Positions 1 to 10,934 of a stretch of DNA of 64,000 bases are shown one piece after another. The notes beneath the pieces were generated by a model. That model did no database searches. It had not been told where the DNA came from and saw nothing but the letters and a program-made list of their open reading frames with translations. Position numbers and translations under genes: made by a program. The stretch is from assembly GCA_022419385.1 (NCBI GenBank), contig JAJUBI010000002.1:992001-1056000 (forward strand). Direction: 5' to 3'. How positions within the stretch are numbered: position 1 is the first letter of the stretch; every line of letters begins with the position of its first letter. Source of the DNA: Paraconiothyrium sp. Pb-2020. Taxonomy: Eukaryota; Ascomycota; Dothideomycetes; Pleosporales; Didymosphaeriaceae.

Positions 1-3000
1 TACAATCAACCATCCTTACAGAGAAATTTGCTAGTGACACTATCGAGGTACGTACACGCGTACACAAGCGGTATAGACTATGGCTATGCGTGGGCTGACT
101 TTATTGCAGAAAATGAACTGTTGTGGACTCTCTCGTCGCTCCAATACCGAACCGAAAGACAATGAGAGGATCGATGAGAACCGAGCGCACGCCACACATC
201 TGAGGCGTCCTACCGATACCAAGCGTATCGTGCTTACCATCGAAGGTCTCAAATGTGGATGTTGCGGTGACAGTGGGATCTCCCGTACACTCGATCAGAT
301 TCCTGGCGTGGAGAACTACCAAGTAAATGTTGTTCTTGCCAGGGCCGAATTCGATCTAGATATTCGGACGACGACTGTCGGATTAGTCAGGAGGAAGCTC
401 ATGGTGGCCACGGGATACACTTTCAAGCAGTATTTCCCTCCGGACGGGCAGGTCCTTGAGTTTGTTGTTGATGATCCAGCCGAAATAGATCAGGTATGTC
501 AGAGTGTTACAGGGCCATGCACTGCTCGCTCTGAGGGAATATCGAATGGGTGTTGGATAGGCAATGGGGTCCAGTCGCCTATTCCGATAACTGTGTCTGC
601 ACGCCTTCACTGACACGATTTCTCTTTCACAGGCAGGAAGACCTTACGGCGTAGACTTTATAGAACGAAACGGCAAGTCAACCTGGACTCCCCGCCTTTT
701 CAGTGGACGCAATAGCGCCGTACCTCCAACCAGCCGAATACCCTCACCATCGCCGTCTCAAAAAGGGCCGACGTTTAGTCACGCCGGAGTATTATCAACA
801 GATAAAAGAAAGACGGGACTGTTGAAACCACAACACACTGTACGTGTTCACTACAACTCAAGAAAAATCGGGGCCCGGGACGTTCTGCAATACTACGAGC
901 AATACATACAAAAGGGAATCCGGCTCGCCCCACCTGCACCGCATCCTAGTCTTGCAGTCGGGTCGAAACAGACACAACGAGCTTGCTTGATATTCTCATC
1001 TGCTGCAGCTTTCTCTATCCCAGTAGTCGTTTTCGCATGGAGCCCAGTCGACCACAACAATCTCATGTACGCGCACCTTTGCCTAGGATTAGCAAGCGTC
1101 GTCCAAGCCATAGCAGTATGGGAATTCATACCTTGTGAGCCGGCTGCTGTATCGTGTGTCTCGAATTCCCATATACTAATAACTGTACAGGTGCTTGCCG
1201 AACCCTGATACATACTGGGACATTCGACATGGACTCTCTGATTGCGCTCCGTACTTGTGTGGCCTACATCTACAGTGTCATCTCATACACAAGAGAGATC
1301 AAAGGAAAGCCTCTCGAGACCGGATCATTTTTCGAAACATCTACCCTATTAGTTACTCTGATCCTTTTGGGGCGAGTCATCAGCGAATTTGCCCGCTCTA
1401 GGGCAGCAAAGTCGGTAAGTGTCCTTGTTCTTCAGAAAGTATCCCAAGTATTGCAGCTTTCCGCAGAAGTGCAGATCTGGACATTGTTAGCATGTCGTTT
1501 TCAGTACCAGTTGTCGGGTGTAACATTACCCCAGTAGCTTTACTGACCCCTTTTTCTTCAGGTATCGTTCCGTTCACTTCAAGTGGACGAGGCTCTCCTA
1601 GTACTGCCATCGTCATCGCCTAGCGACCCGAAAACCTGTCTCGTTGACGCTCGGCTACTACAGTACGGTGACCAATTAAAAGTTGTCCCTGAATCCAGGA
1701 TTGTTACCGACGGCATCGTCACATATGGCGGCTCGGAAGTGGACGAGTCCATGATTACGGGAGAAGCTCTACCAGTTGCCAAGGGTCGCGAGTCACCCGT
1801 GTATGCGGGAACAGTGAACGGGAGCGGCAACCTCATTGTAGCTCTAGAGAGGCTGCCACACGAAAACTCTGTCAGCAAGATCGCGACTCTGGTGGAGAGC
1901 GCGGGGCTCACTAAGCCGAAGGCTCAGGCACTTGCTGACCGCATTGCTTCGTTGTTTGTGCCAGCGATCACCCTCGTAGCGCTTTTGGTGTTCACCATAT
2001 GGATCCTCGTTGACAAGTGAGTCCATGTGCATCCTAGAAAATCATCACAAGGAGGCACCCAGACTTACTCTCCATGATGCTAACGAGCTCTACAACACTA
2101 TGGTCGGCATACTGATTCGTACTTTCATTATAGATTTCACTATCACCGCAGCACCAGCTCGGCTGCAATTAGAGCCTTCACATACGCTATAGCGACTTTC
2201 GTTGTATCCTGCCCCTGCGCGATCGGCCTCGCCGTACCAATGGTGGTACTCATTGCCAGTGGCGTCGCCGCGCGGTCGGGCATCATCTTTAGAGATCCGC
2301 AGAAGCTAGAGACCGCTCGTAGTGTTACCGATGTCGTCTTCGACAAGACTGGCACACTGACAGATGGTGTTCTCACTGTGGAGTAAGTGACAGGCTACAT
2401 TGCAAATCAATGAACTGACATTGTTTTCTTATAGGAGAGTAATCCTTCATGGTGGTGCGTCGGACAAAGAGTTGAGAGGCCTACTGTTAGGGCTTCTTGA
2501 CGGCATCAAGCACCCAGTCTCCGTTGCCGCATGGGCCTGGGCACGCAGTGAGTTCACTTGACATTATCTGCTGTTCTGAGGGCACATGGCATACGAACTG
2601 TCGCTTATCAGTCTTCTCGTAGACCAAGGTATGCATGATCACGCGCTTCCGGTGCTCATGACCGACATCCAAACGATCCCTGGAGAGGGCATACAAGGCA
2701 CAACAAGGGACCTCGGACATGGCAAGCGCTTCGTACGAGCTGGCAACCCGGCCTGGCTCGGTATCGACCGAGCTTCAATACGGCAAACTCCTGACGAACA
2801 CGATCTTACCATCCTTTGCCTGACGGTCGATGGCATCCGCAAAGCGGACCTTTTCCTTAGATCGAACATTCGTAGCAGCGCTAAAGCCACCGTCGAAAAC
2901 CTCCACAAGCGTGGTATTCGCGTCCACATGATCACTGGAGACCATGAACGCGCTGCTGCCGGCGTTGCTGAAGCGCTCTCCATACCATCCTCCTTAGTCC

Positions 3001-3440
3001 AAGCCCGCCTCAAGCCGGCAGATAAGAAGGAGTACGTCGATGCCCTCCAAGCTGACAACAAAATTGTCATGTTCGTCGGCGACGGCACCAATGACGCTGT
3101 CGCCCTCAAAGCCTCCGCCATCGGCGTGCATCTCAACCGTGGCTCTGACGTGGCCAAATCCGCCGCTGACATCGTGCTCATGAATCCGCATCTGCTGGAC
3201 GTTTGCGTCTTGCTCGACATATCGCGAGCCGCATATCGCCGCATTGTGCTCAATTTTGTGTGGAGCTTCGTTTATAATAGTATGGCGGTGCTGCTGGCGG
3301 CGGGTGCGTTTAGGGTGTGGAGGATTGAGCCCAAATACGCGGGGCTGGGCGAGTTGGTGAGTGTCTTACCAGTCGTTGGTGTGGCGTTTTCAATGAGGTG
3401 CCGGGCGTATGGGAGAAAATATAAAGGAAAGGGTGAGTAG
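1..3440 (+). CDS. Heavy-metal (copper-type) P1B ATPase, 5' partial
   Basis: Exports copper or a related metal across a membrane using ATP; resembles fungal PCA1/CrpA-type pumps. The gene runs off the left edge. Best exon set: 1-47, 110-493, 633-1134, 1191-1414, 1562-2016, 2134-2382, 2435-2547, 2623-3440, all frame-compatible. Position 1-47 is open and joins at codon phase 0 through a GTACGT...TTGCAG intron, so the ATGs at 80 and 113 are probably not the true start. Landmarks in order: a Cys-rich HMA-like domain (GLKCGCCG), transmembrane segments, actuator motif TGEALPV, ion-channel motif SCPCAIGLAVP, phosphorylation site DKTGTLTDG, the HP of KHPVSV, GEGIQG in the nucleotide domain and hinge motif GDGTNDAVAL. 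All catalytic motifs of an active pump are present. About 929 residues are visible. Metal specificity cannot be settled: CPC fits Cu+/Ag+ and Cd2+. It converges on the next gene with 242 bp between stops. Confidence 0.9.
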
Positions 3441-3682
3441 CCTCGTAAGAGGTCGGAAGGGTTCTTCTCGAGGTATAGATTTTCTTACGAGGAGATGGGT
3501 ATGAGCTTAGGGCTAGCGGTATTGTTGTTATGGCTATGGATAATATAAAATTGAAATAAGCATATGTTGTCTATCAAACATCGCTGTGACATGCATTAGA
3601 CTGTGATCATTTCCATTCATGTGCATATGTCGTATGAATGTGGAAGTCGCGTTGAATAGTGATGTTGTTTTATTTTCTATAT

Positions 3683-5238
3683 CTAGCCCTTCTTTTCCAA
3701 CAACTCATCCAATGAATCTAAGCCACCTTCATACTGACTAACGTCATACTCCTTGGGATACCGCGTCACAATGTCTTTCAGTTCCTGAATGTGTGCCCTC
3801 TGCTCATCTGTAATGTTTTCCCACACATCATCAAATGCGTGTCTAATCTTGGGCTTCTTTTTCTTTTCCCCCCTGTCGAACGCCGCGAGTACGTCCTTCC
3901 TCAATTGACTCCTCAACTCCCTCTCCTTATCTTCATTCCAAAGATCTCGCTCTTCCATCCATTTCCGTAACCGTGTTATGGGATTGTCGCGGCGCTTCCA
4001 GTCCTCAACTTCGACTTTTTGGCGGTACGCGTACGAGTCGTCGGACGTGGAGTGGTGACCTACACGGTACGCCATCATCTCAATAAGGACGGGCTTGCCG
4101 CCATCGGTAAGAGCGAGTCGACGCGCTTCTCTGGTGGCGGTGCGCACAGCGAAGATATCGTTGCCGTCGACGCGAAGCGTGTCGATGCCGTAACCCGCGC
4201 CTCGACTTGCGATACCATCTCCCCTATACTGATCGCTTGTCGGCGTCGAGATAGCGTACCCGTTGTTCCTGCATATGAAGATACAAGGTGCTTGTCTTGT
4301 CGCAGCGATGTTCAGCGCAGCGTGGAAATCGCCTTCGCTCGCGGCGCCTTCGCCGAAGTAGGTGACGGCTACACGGGGCTCGACGTCGGGGTTTTGCTGG
4401 TTCTGTAATTTCAAGGCATAGGCAGCGCCGGCTGCGTGGGGCAGTTGAGTCGCGAGGGTAGAGGAGACGGTGCGGATGTGGAGTTCGCGGCTGCCGTAGT
4501 GGACGGGCATGTTTCTGCCGCGACCGGTGTCATCAGTGTTCGAGAAGAGTTGGGCCATGAACTGGTCGAGAGTGAAGCCACGCTGCATGAAGACGCCGGC
4601 TTCGCGGTATTGGCAAAAGATAGGGTCAGTGGGGTTGAGCGCGCTGGCGGAGCCAACTGATATGCCTTCTTCGCCAGTAGATACCTGGGAACTGGTGAGT
4701 ATATGGTAATTAAGGTGAAAAGCTATGTCGTACCATGTAGAAGCTCAGTCGTCCTTGCCGTTGCGCCTCAAACATTATCAAGTCCATTATGTTTACTAAA
4801 AAGATGAGCGTTCCTGCCAACAGCAATAGTGCTCAAAGTGATGCCATACAGCGTACCATGTGCTGGTATAACACCAGAGCCTCTTCATCAGTCGTGTCTA
4901 CGCCTCTTTCCTTGTCTAAAACATGCCCATACTGATCCAATATCCGGAATGTGGATATGGCTTTGTTCCTAGACGGTCGCAGGAACTCGAAGTTGTTCGT
5001 GAACTCGCTGTTCAGTGCACCGGGGAACAGAACTCTGTTATCCGCATTAGCACCTCCGTCTAAACTCTGTACATGATAATTCAGCGGCTCACTTTTCTGC
5101 AGTTGGTGTCGAAGCAACATTCCGGCTTGTCTGCCATACAGGTATGACTCTTGGAACTGATATTGAGGCATTCAGGCATGACGACGGCCTTCTCAAAGCC
5201 CTTGTGCCCAATCTTCGCGTCACAGAACGAACCGACAT
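3683..5238 (-). CDS. BCKDHA: Branched-chain 2-oxoacid dehydrogenase E1 subunit alpha, mitochondrial
   Basis: Thiamine-diphosphate-dependent E1 alpha chain of the complex that oxidatively decarboxylates the keto acids of leucine, isoleucine and valine. Exons (minus): 5238-5140, 5066-4850, 4795-4734, 4684-3683, giving 459 aa, close to the human protein (445). The start at 5238 was chosen because it opens an Arg/Ser-rich, acid-free leader (MSVRSVTRRLGTRALRRPSS), a classical mitochondrial presequence; the nearer ATG at 5171 directly follows an in-frame stop and lacks such a leader. Conserved blocks include FPGALNSEF, EAQRQGRLSFYM, GRGRNMPVHYG, the ThDP motif region YFGEGAASEGDFHAALN, NNGYAISTPT, and RVGHHSTSDDS, which carries the phosphorylation-loop serines. 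It shares a 239-bp divergent promoter with COQ5. Confidence 0.93.
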
Positions 5239-5477
5239 TGTGGTGAATCTACATTGTGGTCTCCGGCGGCAGCGGGGATTTAGTCCGGGGGAGCAGTCTG
5301 GGGAGGATTGTTGGAGCTCGGTTCGGTCAGCGTCGGCTCAGCCGCCATTTCAGCGATCATACCTCCACATCCCTGTTCAGCGTCAGCTTAGTCACTTCCG
5401 CTTGTAGCGTCGCACGTTGCCAACGCGGTCTAGGAAAGTTCGCGCCAAGCAATCGTAAGATCAAACTATCAGCAAAC
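5239..5477. promoter_or_regulatory. Divergent promoter between BCKDHA and COQ5
   Basis: Only 239 bp separate the two start codons, so both 5' UTRs and core promoters lie here. No TATA box is evident. Both genes encode mitochondrial matrix enzymes, so co-regulation is plausible but is inference only. Confidence 0.6.
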
Positions 5478-6489
5478 ATGAACGCGCAATCGACGAGAGT
5501 GTTGTTCAGAAGACAGTTGTTTGTAGGCGGCAGACAGGCAGTTGGATCTGTGGAGAGGGCGCAGTACAGGTGCTTTTCGTGTTCGGCGAGGCAGGCGCAG
5601 CAGCAGCAAACGCCATCGAAACCTGCGCAGAACAGAGATGGAACTACGCACTTTGGGTTCGAAACGGTGGCAGAGGCGCTCAAGGAGCAGAAGGGTATGT
5701 ACTGGAATCAATTGACCTAGATTGCAGCTGATTACTGTAGTGCGCGGGGTCTTCTCCTCTGTCGCCTCCTCCTACGACACCATGAACGACCTCATGTCCC
5801 TCGGCATCCACCGTCTCTGGAAAGACCACTTCGTACGAAATCTTAATCCCGGCCGCAATCCCCTCACATCCGGGCCGTCTGAGCAGAAGGGCTGGAACAT
5901 TCTCGACATTGCTGGCGGCACTGGCGACATTGCGTTTCGCATGCTCGACCATGCCTCAACCATCAACCACGACGCACACACGAAAGTCACGGTTGCTGAT
6001 ATCAACCCAGACATGCTGGCAGAAGGCAGAAAACGCGCGCTTGAGACACCATATGCCCGGTCATCACGCCTCAACTTCATCGAAGCGAACGCGGAGAAGC
6101 TAGATATGATTCCGGATAGCAGCATCGATCTCTACACTGTGGCATTCGGAATCAGGAACTTCACACATAAGGAGGCAGCGATACGGGAAGCGTATCGGGT
6201 GTTGAAGCCCGGTGGTGTCTTTGCTGTGCTTGAGTTCTCCAAGGTCAATAACGGTCTGTTCGATGCGGTGTACAAGCGCTGGAGTTTCAGCGCGATTCCC
6301 TTGATCGGGCAATTAGTGGCTGGTGATAGGGACAGCTACCAGTACCTCGTGGAGAGCATCGAGAGGTTTCCTAGCCAGACAGAGTTTAGGGATATGATCA
6401 AGGACGCGGGCTTCTTGGTGCCTGGACAAGGTTGGGAAGATTTGACTGGTGGTATTGCAGCGATACATAAGGGTGTGAAGCCAGCGTAA
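5478..6489 (+). CDS. COQ5: 2-methoxy-6-polyprenyl-1,4-benzoquinol methyltransferase (ubiquinone synthesis), mitochondrial
   Basis: SAM-dependent C-methyltransferase of the coenzyme Q pathway; in yeast it works in the matrix-side CoQ synthome together with Coq7, which is also encoded in this window. Exons 5478-5694 and 5741-6489, 321 aa; the 46-bp intron (GTATGT...TGTAG) joins phase 1. The N-terminus is an Arg-rich mitochondrial leader followed by a Gln run. The UbiE/COQ5 core is clear: VFSSVASSYDTMNDLMSLG, WKDHFV, motif I DIAGGTGDIAFRML, and the family signature FGIRNFTHKEAAIREAYRVL followed by LKPGG. The protein ends with a short hydrophilic tail. Start is the first ATG ahead of the leader. 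It is divergent from BCKDHA. Confidence 0.95.
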
Positions 6490-6884
6490 TTGTGTATCAG
6501 CTCTCTGTATATATGTAAACAACTGTATGTGTACTTCTGCATTATATTGTAGGGACTCTAGAAAAACGTACGGAGTTTTTACTATCCTTCAGCCATTTCC
6601 ACCATTCCGAAACAGAATATATCGCATCCAGTGCGATATTGAAGCAAGGGTACGCTAATTTGGTACCGAGCATGGCCGTGGGGAAGCGGCTCATGACGGT
6701 GTCGCCAAGACTGCTCACCGCCCCACGCGTACGTGGGACTGGCCCAGCGCTATTGAATTTCAAGGGTCCGACAACTGTGTGTTGTGTCCAGAACCATTGC
6801 AACCTCACCGTGTCCTTTTCTCCTACGACTTCGATCGTCACTACAACCTCAAGTCCGAAAGAAGACCCCGCACACATCGTCAGA

Positions 6885-8501
6885 ATGAGCCTCCAGCCAC
6901 CATCGCTCGCGAGCAGGCCCAAAGGGGGCGCTGCGAAGACGACTAAAGCTGTCATTTTGGTCGGAGGACCTTCCCGCGGCACTAGGTTCAGGCCTTTGTC
7001 TATGGAGCTGCCCAAGGTGAGTGCCAATCGCCTTTTCAGCGGTGCAAAAGTAGAGGGATCAAAGTCAAATTCATGGTGGGGTGATCGCCTTGCAAGAATG
7101 GTTCAGGATGGACCAAGGATGAGGGGAACTTGGGCCTCTGTACATACATGAGCAGGGGCATTGAACGTCGTCCTCATCATGGCGACGTCAAGTAGCTGTT
7201 CATTCGGCATCGCCTGAGCTGTCAACATCGCTAACCTCCCACCAGCCCCTCTTCCCCGTCGCCGGCCACCCAATCATCGAGCACTGCTTCCGCGCTATTG
7301 CGAGCGTCCCCGAGATCAAGGAGGTCTTCATTGTCGGCTACTACGAGGAGTCCGTCTTCCAGCCCTTTATCAACACAATCTCCAACAGCTTCCCACAGCT
7401 CACCGTCAAGTACCTCCGAGAATACCAGGCATTGGGCACCGCAGGTGGTCTTTACCATTTCCGCGATGTGATTCTGAAGGGCAAGCCGGACAGATTCTTC
7501 GTCTTGAACGCCGATGTGTGCTCGTCGTTCCCGCTCAACGACATGCTCAAGCTTTTCGAGGACAAGGATGCTGAGGCGGTCATGCTAGGTACGCGAGTTG
7601 CGAGCGAAGCAGCCAACAACTTTGGTTGCATTGTCTCGGACACCCACACGAAGCGTGTTCTCCATTACGTCGAGAAGCCCGAAGGCCAGATCTCCAACCT
7701 GATCAACTGCGGTATCTACCTCTTCGCAACCGAGTGTATCTTCCCCGCCATCCGCAGCGCCATCAAGCGTCGCACGGAGCGTCCCCGCCTCCTCTCGTAC
7801 CCCTCCTCCGAAAACCTTGAGTCATCCTACTACCCGGGTCAGGACGACGATGACGAGGACAAGGAGAACACCGTTGTCCGACTAGAGCAGGATGTTCTCT
7901 CCGACATTGCAGACAGCAGGCAGTTCTTCGTTCTCGAGACCAAGGACTTCTGGCGCCAGATCAAGACTGCTGGCTCCGCCGTCCCAGCCAATGCCCTTTA
8001 CCTCACCAAGGCTTTCCAGACGGGCTCGGAAGAACTTGCCAAGCCCTCTGCCAACATCATCCCACCCGTCTACATCCATCCTTCTGCGAAGGTCGACCCT
8101 ACGGCTAAGATTGGCCCCAATGTCTCCATTGGCGCTCGTTCCATTATCGGCGCCGGTGTGCGTGTCAAGGAGACGATCGTGCTCGAAGACTCTGAGATCA
8201 AGCACGATGCGTGTGTGATGTACTCTATCGTCGGATGGCACAGCAAGATTGGTGCTTGGGCACGTGTTGAGGGCACACCCACACCCATTACCAGCCATAG
8301 CACGAGCATCGTCAAGAACGGTATCAAGGTGCAAAGCATCACTATCCTGGGTAAGGAGTGCGGCGTAGGTGATGGGGTGCGTGTGCAGAATTGCGTCTGC
8401 CTGCCCAACAAGGAGTTGAAGAGGGTAAGTCTTCCCTTATTGATCGTGATTGACAATGCTAACGCGGGACACAGGATGTCTCGAACGAGGTCATTATGTA
8501 A
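6885..8501 (+). CDS. Mannose-1-phosphate guanylyltransferase, GMPPA-like
   Basis: Nucleotidyltransferase of GDP-mannose metabolism, which feeds protein glycosylation and cell-wall mannan. Exons 6885-7016, 7246-8424, 8475-8501, 445 aa. The catalytic-type N-terminal domain begins ILVGGPSRGTRFRPLSMELP, with PLFPVAGHPIIEH after the 229-bp first intron and LNADVCSSFP further on. The C-terminal half is a left-handed beta-helix of hexapeptide repeats (PTAKIGPNVSIGARSIIGAG). The last exon encodes only eight residues ending NEVIM, which fits the family end. The length and the GGPSRGTRFRPL signature match GMPPA, often a regulatory partner, rather than the shorter catalytic GMPPB/Psa1 (about 360 aa). 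Whether it is catalytic or regulatory in this fungus cannot be decided from sequence. Confidence 0.88.
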
Positions 8502-9589
8502 AAAGGGTGACGGAATGCATGATACCACGATAGCGTTGGCCTACGTTGAGATTTGCCGATTAGTTAGAAGAGTAGCTCTAAGAAGCCGGTTCTGCGTGCA
8601 GATCTAGAATCTGAATTGAAACACTAAATACAGTTGACCAATCTCACCTCAATGTGTTCACCACACCACGAGTGAACTCCTTCACTCCTACTATTTGCCT
8701 ACCCTCGGCCCTCCTTCCACACTGTTCCACTTCTATGGTGGCGAGGATGGTCATGGAAATACAAAGCAGATATGAGCCAATGTAGTATAAAAGAACTGCC
8801 TGCATGGATGCATCTGTACATTTTTGGCAACCTTCTGCCAGCGCTCGGGTATGCAACAATCTACTTGCCTTTTTCATTTTTTGGAAAAATACCGCAATGT
8901 TTTTGGCGACACAGTAATATTGAAAGTAACAAGATCTGGAGTGCTGAGATGAATCAAATATAGCTACCAACAGATCGGAGAAGTCACAGCCATCTTTCGG
9001 TCGAGGCAAAAACGAAAGGTAGTAACTTTACAAATGGTGGTGGGAATGCCTATTGACGGTTAGGTGCGGGGTGTAGACATCTGGAACTTAGCCTCTCTAG
9101 GCAGCGCTATCCAACGACAGCTATCACAGCTAACATGCATGCGGCATGCCCACACCCTCAGGCGAACCACTTCAGACCCCCACACCCCAACGGATGGCTA
9201 TATGAGAGCTTATATGTTTGTAAACTTTTGCTCTAGAACACGTAGGTGACGCCCAATGGTTCCACATGTATCTAGGGTGGGCAGGCAAAGTGTCTTAACC
9301 CACGCCATGAGCATGCTCGAATTTCTTAGCTTCATACTTCTAGCTAATGAGTCCATGCTTATATCTGCTTGCAGACCCTTTGTCGCAGAAAATAGCATCA
9401 AGACAACGACCCACAAAGCTTTTGGCCTCAAAAGCTAGGTCCAGGTGACTTAGGTCATTGTAATACACAGGAAAAGAAGACTACAAATCTAGAGCCCAGG
9501 AAAGCTCACCGTGCCTATCCTGTTTAGTGTGTTACTGTGGTCTTTCAACAACCCTACGCCAAACTGCTTGTAGCGCTTCGTGCCACATC
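8502..9589. other. Intergenic, no gene recognised
   Basis: About 1.1 kb between the GMPPA-like gene and the oxygenase gene. A minus-strand frame of about 120 codons (8644-9009) has no recognisable domain and looks like chance. The promoter of the downstream gene must lie in the right part. Confidence 0.6.
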
Positions 9590-10627
9590 ATGTCACTTCC
9601 CATCATCGACTTATCCCCTTTCTTAGATGCTTCCTCGACCTCGGAGGATCGTGCACAAGTCGCGCGTTCCATAAATCATGCTTGCACAGACTTCGGCTTC
9701 TTCTACCTCACCGGCCACGGAATACAACAAGCCAGGCTCGAAGAAGTCATCTCCCTAGCGCGGCAATTCTTCGCCTTGCCTCTTGAGGAGAAAAATAAGA
9801 TCAAAAGGCATGATGCGGGCGGCCTTGAGGGTGGTGATGGTGCGAGAGGCTACCAAGGCATGGGAGAGAACGTCACACAGGGCAAGAAAGACATGCACGA
9901 AGCGATCGACCTCTACCGACAATGGGACCATGGCCCAGCAGCCGAAGGAACGGGCGGACCAGGCACACGAAGTACGCTACAAGGATCTAATCTATGGCCT
10001 GAAGAGCCCAAAGAGCTGAAATCGACGTATCTGGAATATATCGACCAGCTGCAGACCGTCGGTACAGCACTTGTGCGCGCAATGGGTCAAGCGCTCGATC
10101 TCCCGTCCCCAGATCCCAAGACCAAAGCAAACCCCATGACGGAGGATTCAGAGATATTCGTCCGCAACACCGCCCAAAGCTTCTGGGTCATGCGCCTAAT
10201 CGGGTATCCCAGACTCGCTGCCCCAATCTCTCTTGACGCAGACATCACATCCCTCTCCTGCGGTGAGCATACAGACTACGGCTGCGTGACACTCCTCCTC
10301 GCAGACCCTACACTCGGGGCGCTCCAAGTTTTGCTCAAAGACGGAAAGACATGGCTCAACGCCGACCCTATCCCAGGCGCTTTCGTAGTCAATATTGGCG
10401 ATATGATTGAGCGGTGGACGAATGGGCTATGGAAGAGCACGAAGCATAGGGTAATTCATCGTGGGGAGGGGTATAGGGTGAGCGTGCCGTTCTTCTTTGA
10501 GCCGAATTTTGAGAGCGTGGTGAGACCACTTAAGTGTTGTGTGAAGGAAAGTGGAAGGGAGCCGATACATGAGGGCAGCACATACGGAGAACATCTGCTA
10601 GGGAAGGTTTTCGGCAATTTCTATTAG
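9590..10627 (+). CDS. 2-oxoglutarate/Fe(II)-dependent oxygenase, isopenicillin-N-synthase fold
   Basis: Single-exon gene, 345 aa. The N-terminal DIOX_N-type segment (PIIDLSPFLD, DFGFFYLTGHG) is followed by the double-stranded beta-helix core. Iron ligands are visible: His and Asp in GEHTDYGCVTLL and the distal His in TKHRVIHRG; the 2-oxoglutarate-binding Arg-x-Ser is in YRVSVPFFFEPN. The start at 9590 is chosen because the fold begins directly after it; an in-frame start 63 bp upstream would add a Cys-rich tail with no family match. Substrate cannot be predicted; relatives include gibberellin-type and secondary-metabolite oxygenases and thymine dioxygenase-like enzymes. There are no biosynthetic neighbours, so a stand-alone role is likely. 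It converges on the CCCH gene. Confidence 0.88.
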   Translation: MSLPIIDLSPFLDASSTSEDRAQVARSINHACTDFGFFYLTGHGIQQARLEEVISLARQFFALPLEEKNKIKRHDAGGLEGGDGARGYQGMGENVTQGKKDMHEAIDLYRQWDHGPAAEGTGGPGTRSTLQGSNLWPEEPKELKSTYLEYIDQLQTVGTALVRAMGQALDLPSPDPKTKANPMTEDSEIFVRNTAQSFWVMRLIGYPRLAAPISLDADITSLSCGEHTDYGCVTLLLADPTLGALQVLLKDGKTWLNADPIPGAFVVNIGDMIERWTNGLWKSTKHRVIHRGEGYRVSVPFFFEPNFESVVRPLKCCVKESGREPIHEGSTYGEHLLGKVFGNFY

Positions 10628-10934
10628 GAAGGGCGAAAGGGGGTGGGAAGACGCAGGTGGAGGTAACAGGATGTAGGCCAAAAACATGACCAAAGAGTTG
10701 TCCTTTCTGAGAGTTTGCCCTGCAATTTTGTTTGTCCGCTATCTAGCGTCCCTTGTTTCTAATTTTCTAGACTTCATTTTAGATGGATCCGCCATCTATT
10801 GAAGGTTGTGCAAATTTGTAAGCTTTGCAAAATTTCGGCAGTGCAATGAAGTTTCACACTACCTCGCCTTCTTTTGGAGCGGCTACCCTCTTGCTGTAGG
10901 CCATTTGGTCTCGTGCAGACACTGCTCGACTCGT
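10628..10934. other. Convergent 3' intergenic region
   Basis: 307 bp between two stop codons, on opposite strands. It should hold both 3' UTRs and polyadenylation signals. Nothing else seen. Confidence 0.6.

Noticed and set aside
5256..5477. Upstream in-frame extension of COQ5
   Set aside because: The frame is open to 5256 but the added residues overlap the divergent promoter and BCKDHA 5' region; the leader from 5478 is a complete mitochondrial presequence.
8644..9009. Minus-strand frame of 121 codons
   Set aside because: No domain, no codon pattern, no splice context; likely chance.
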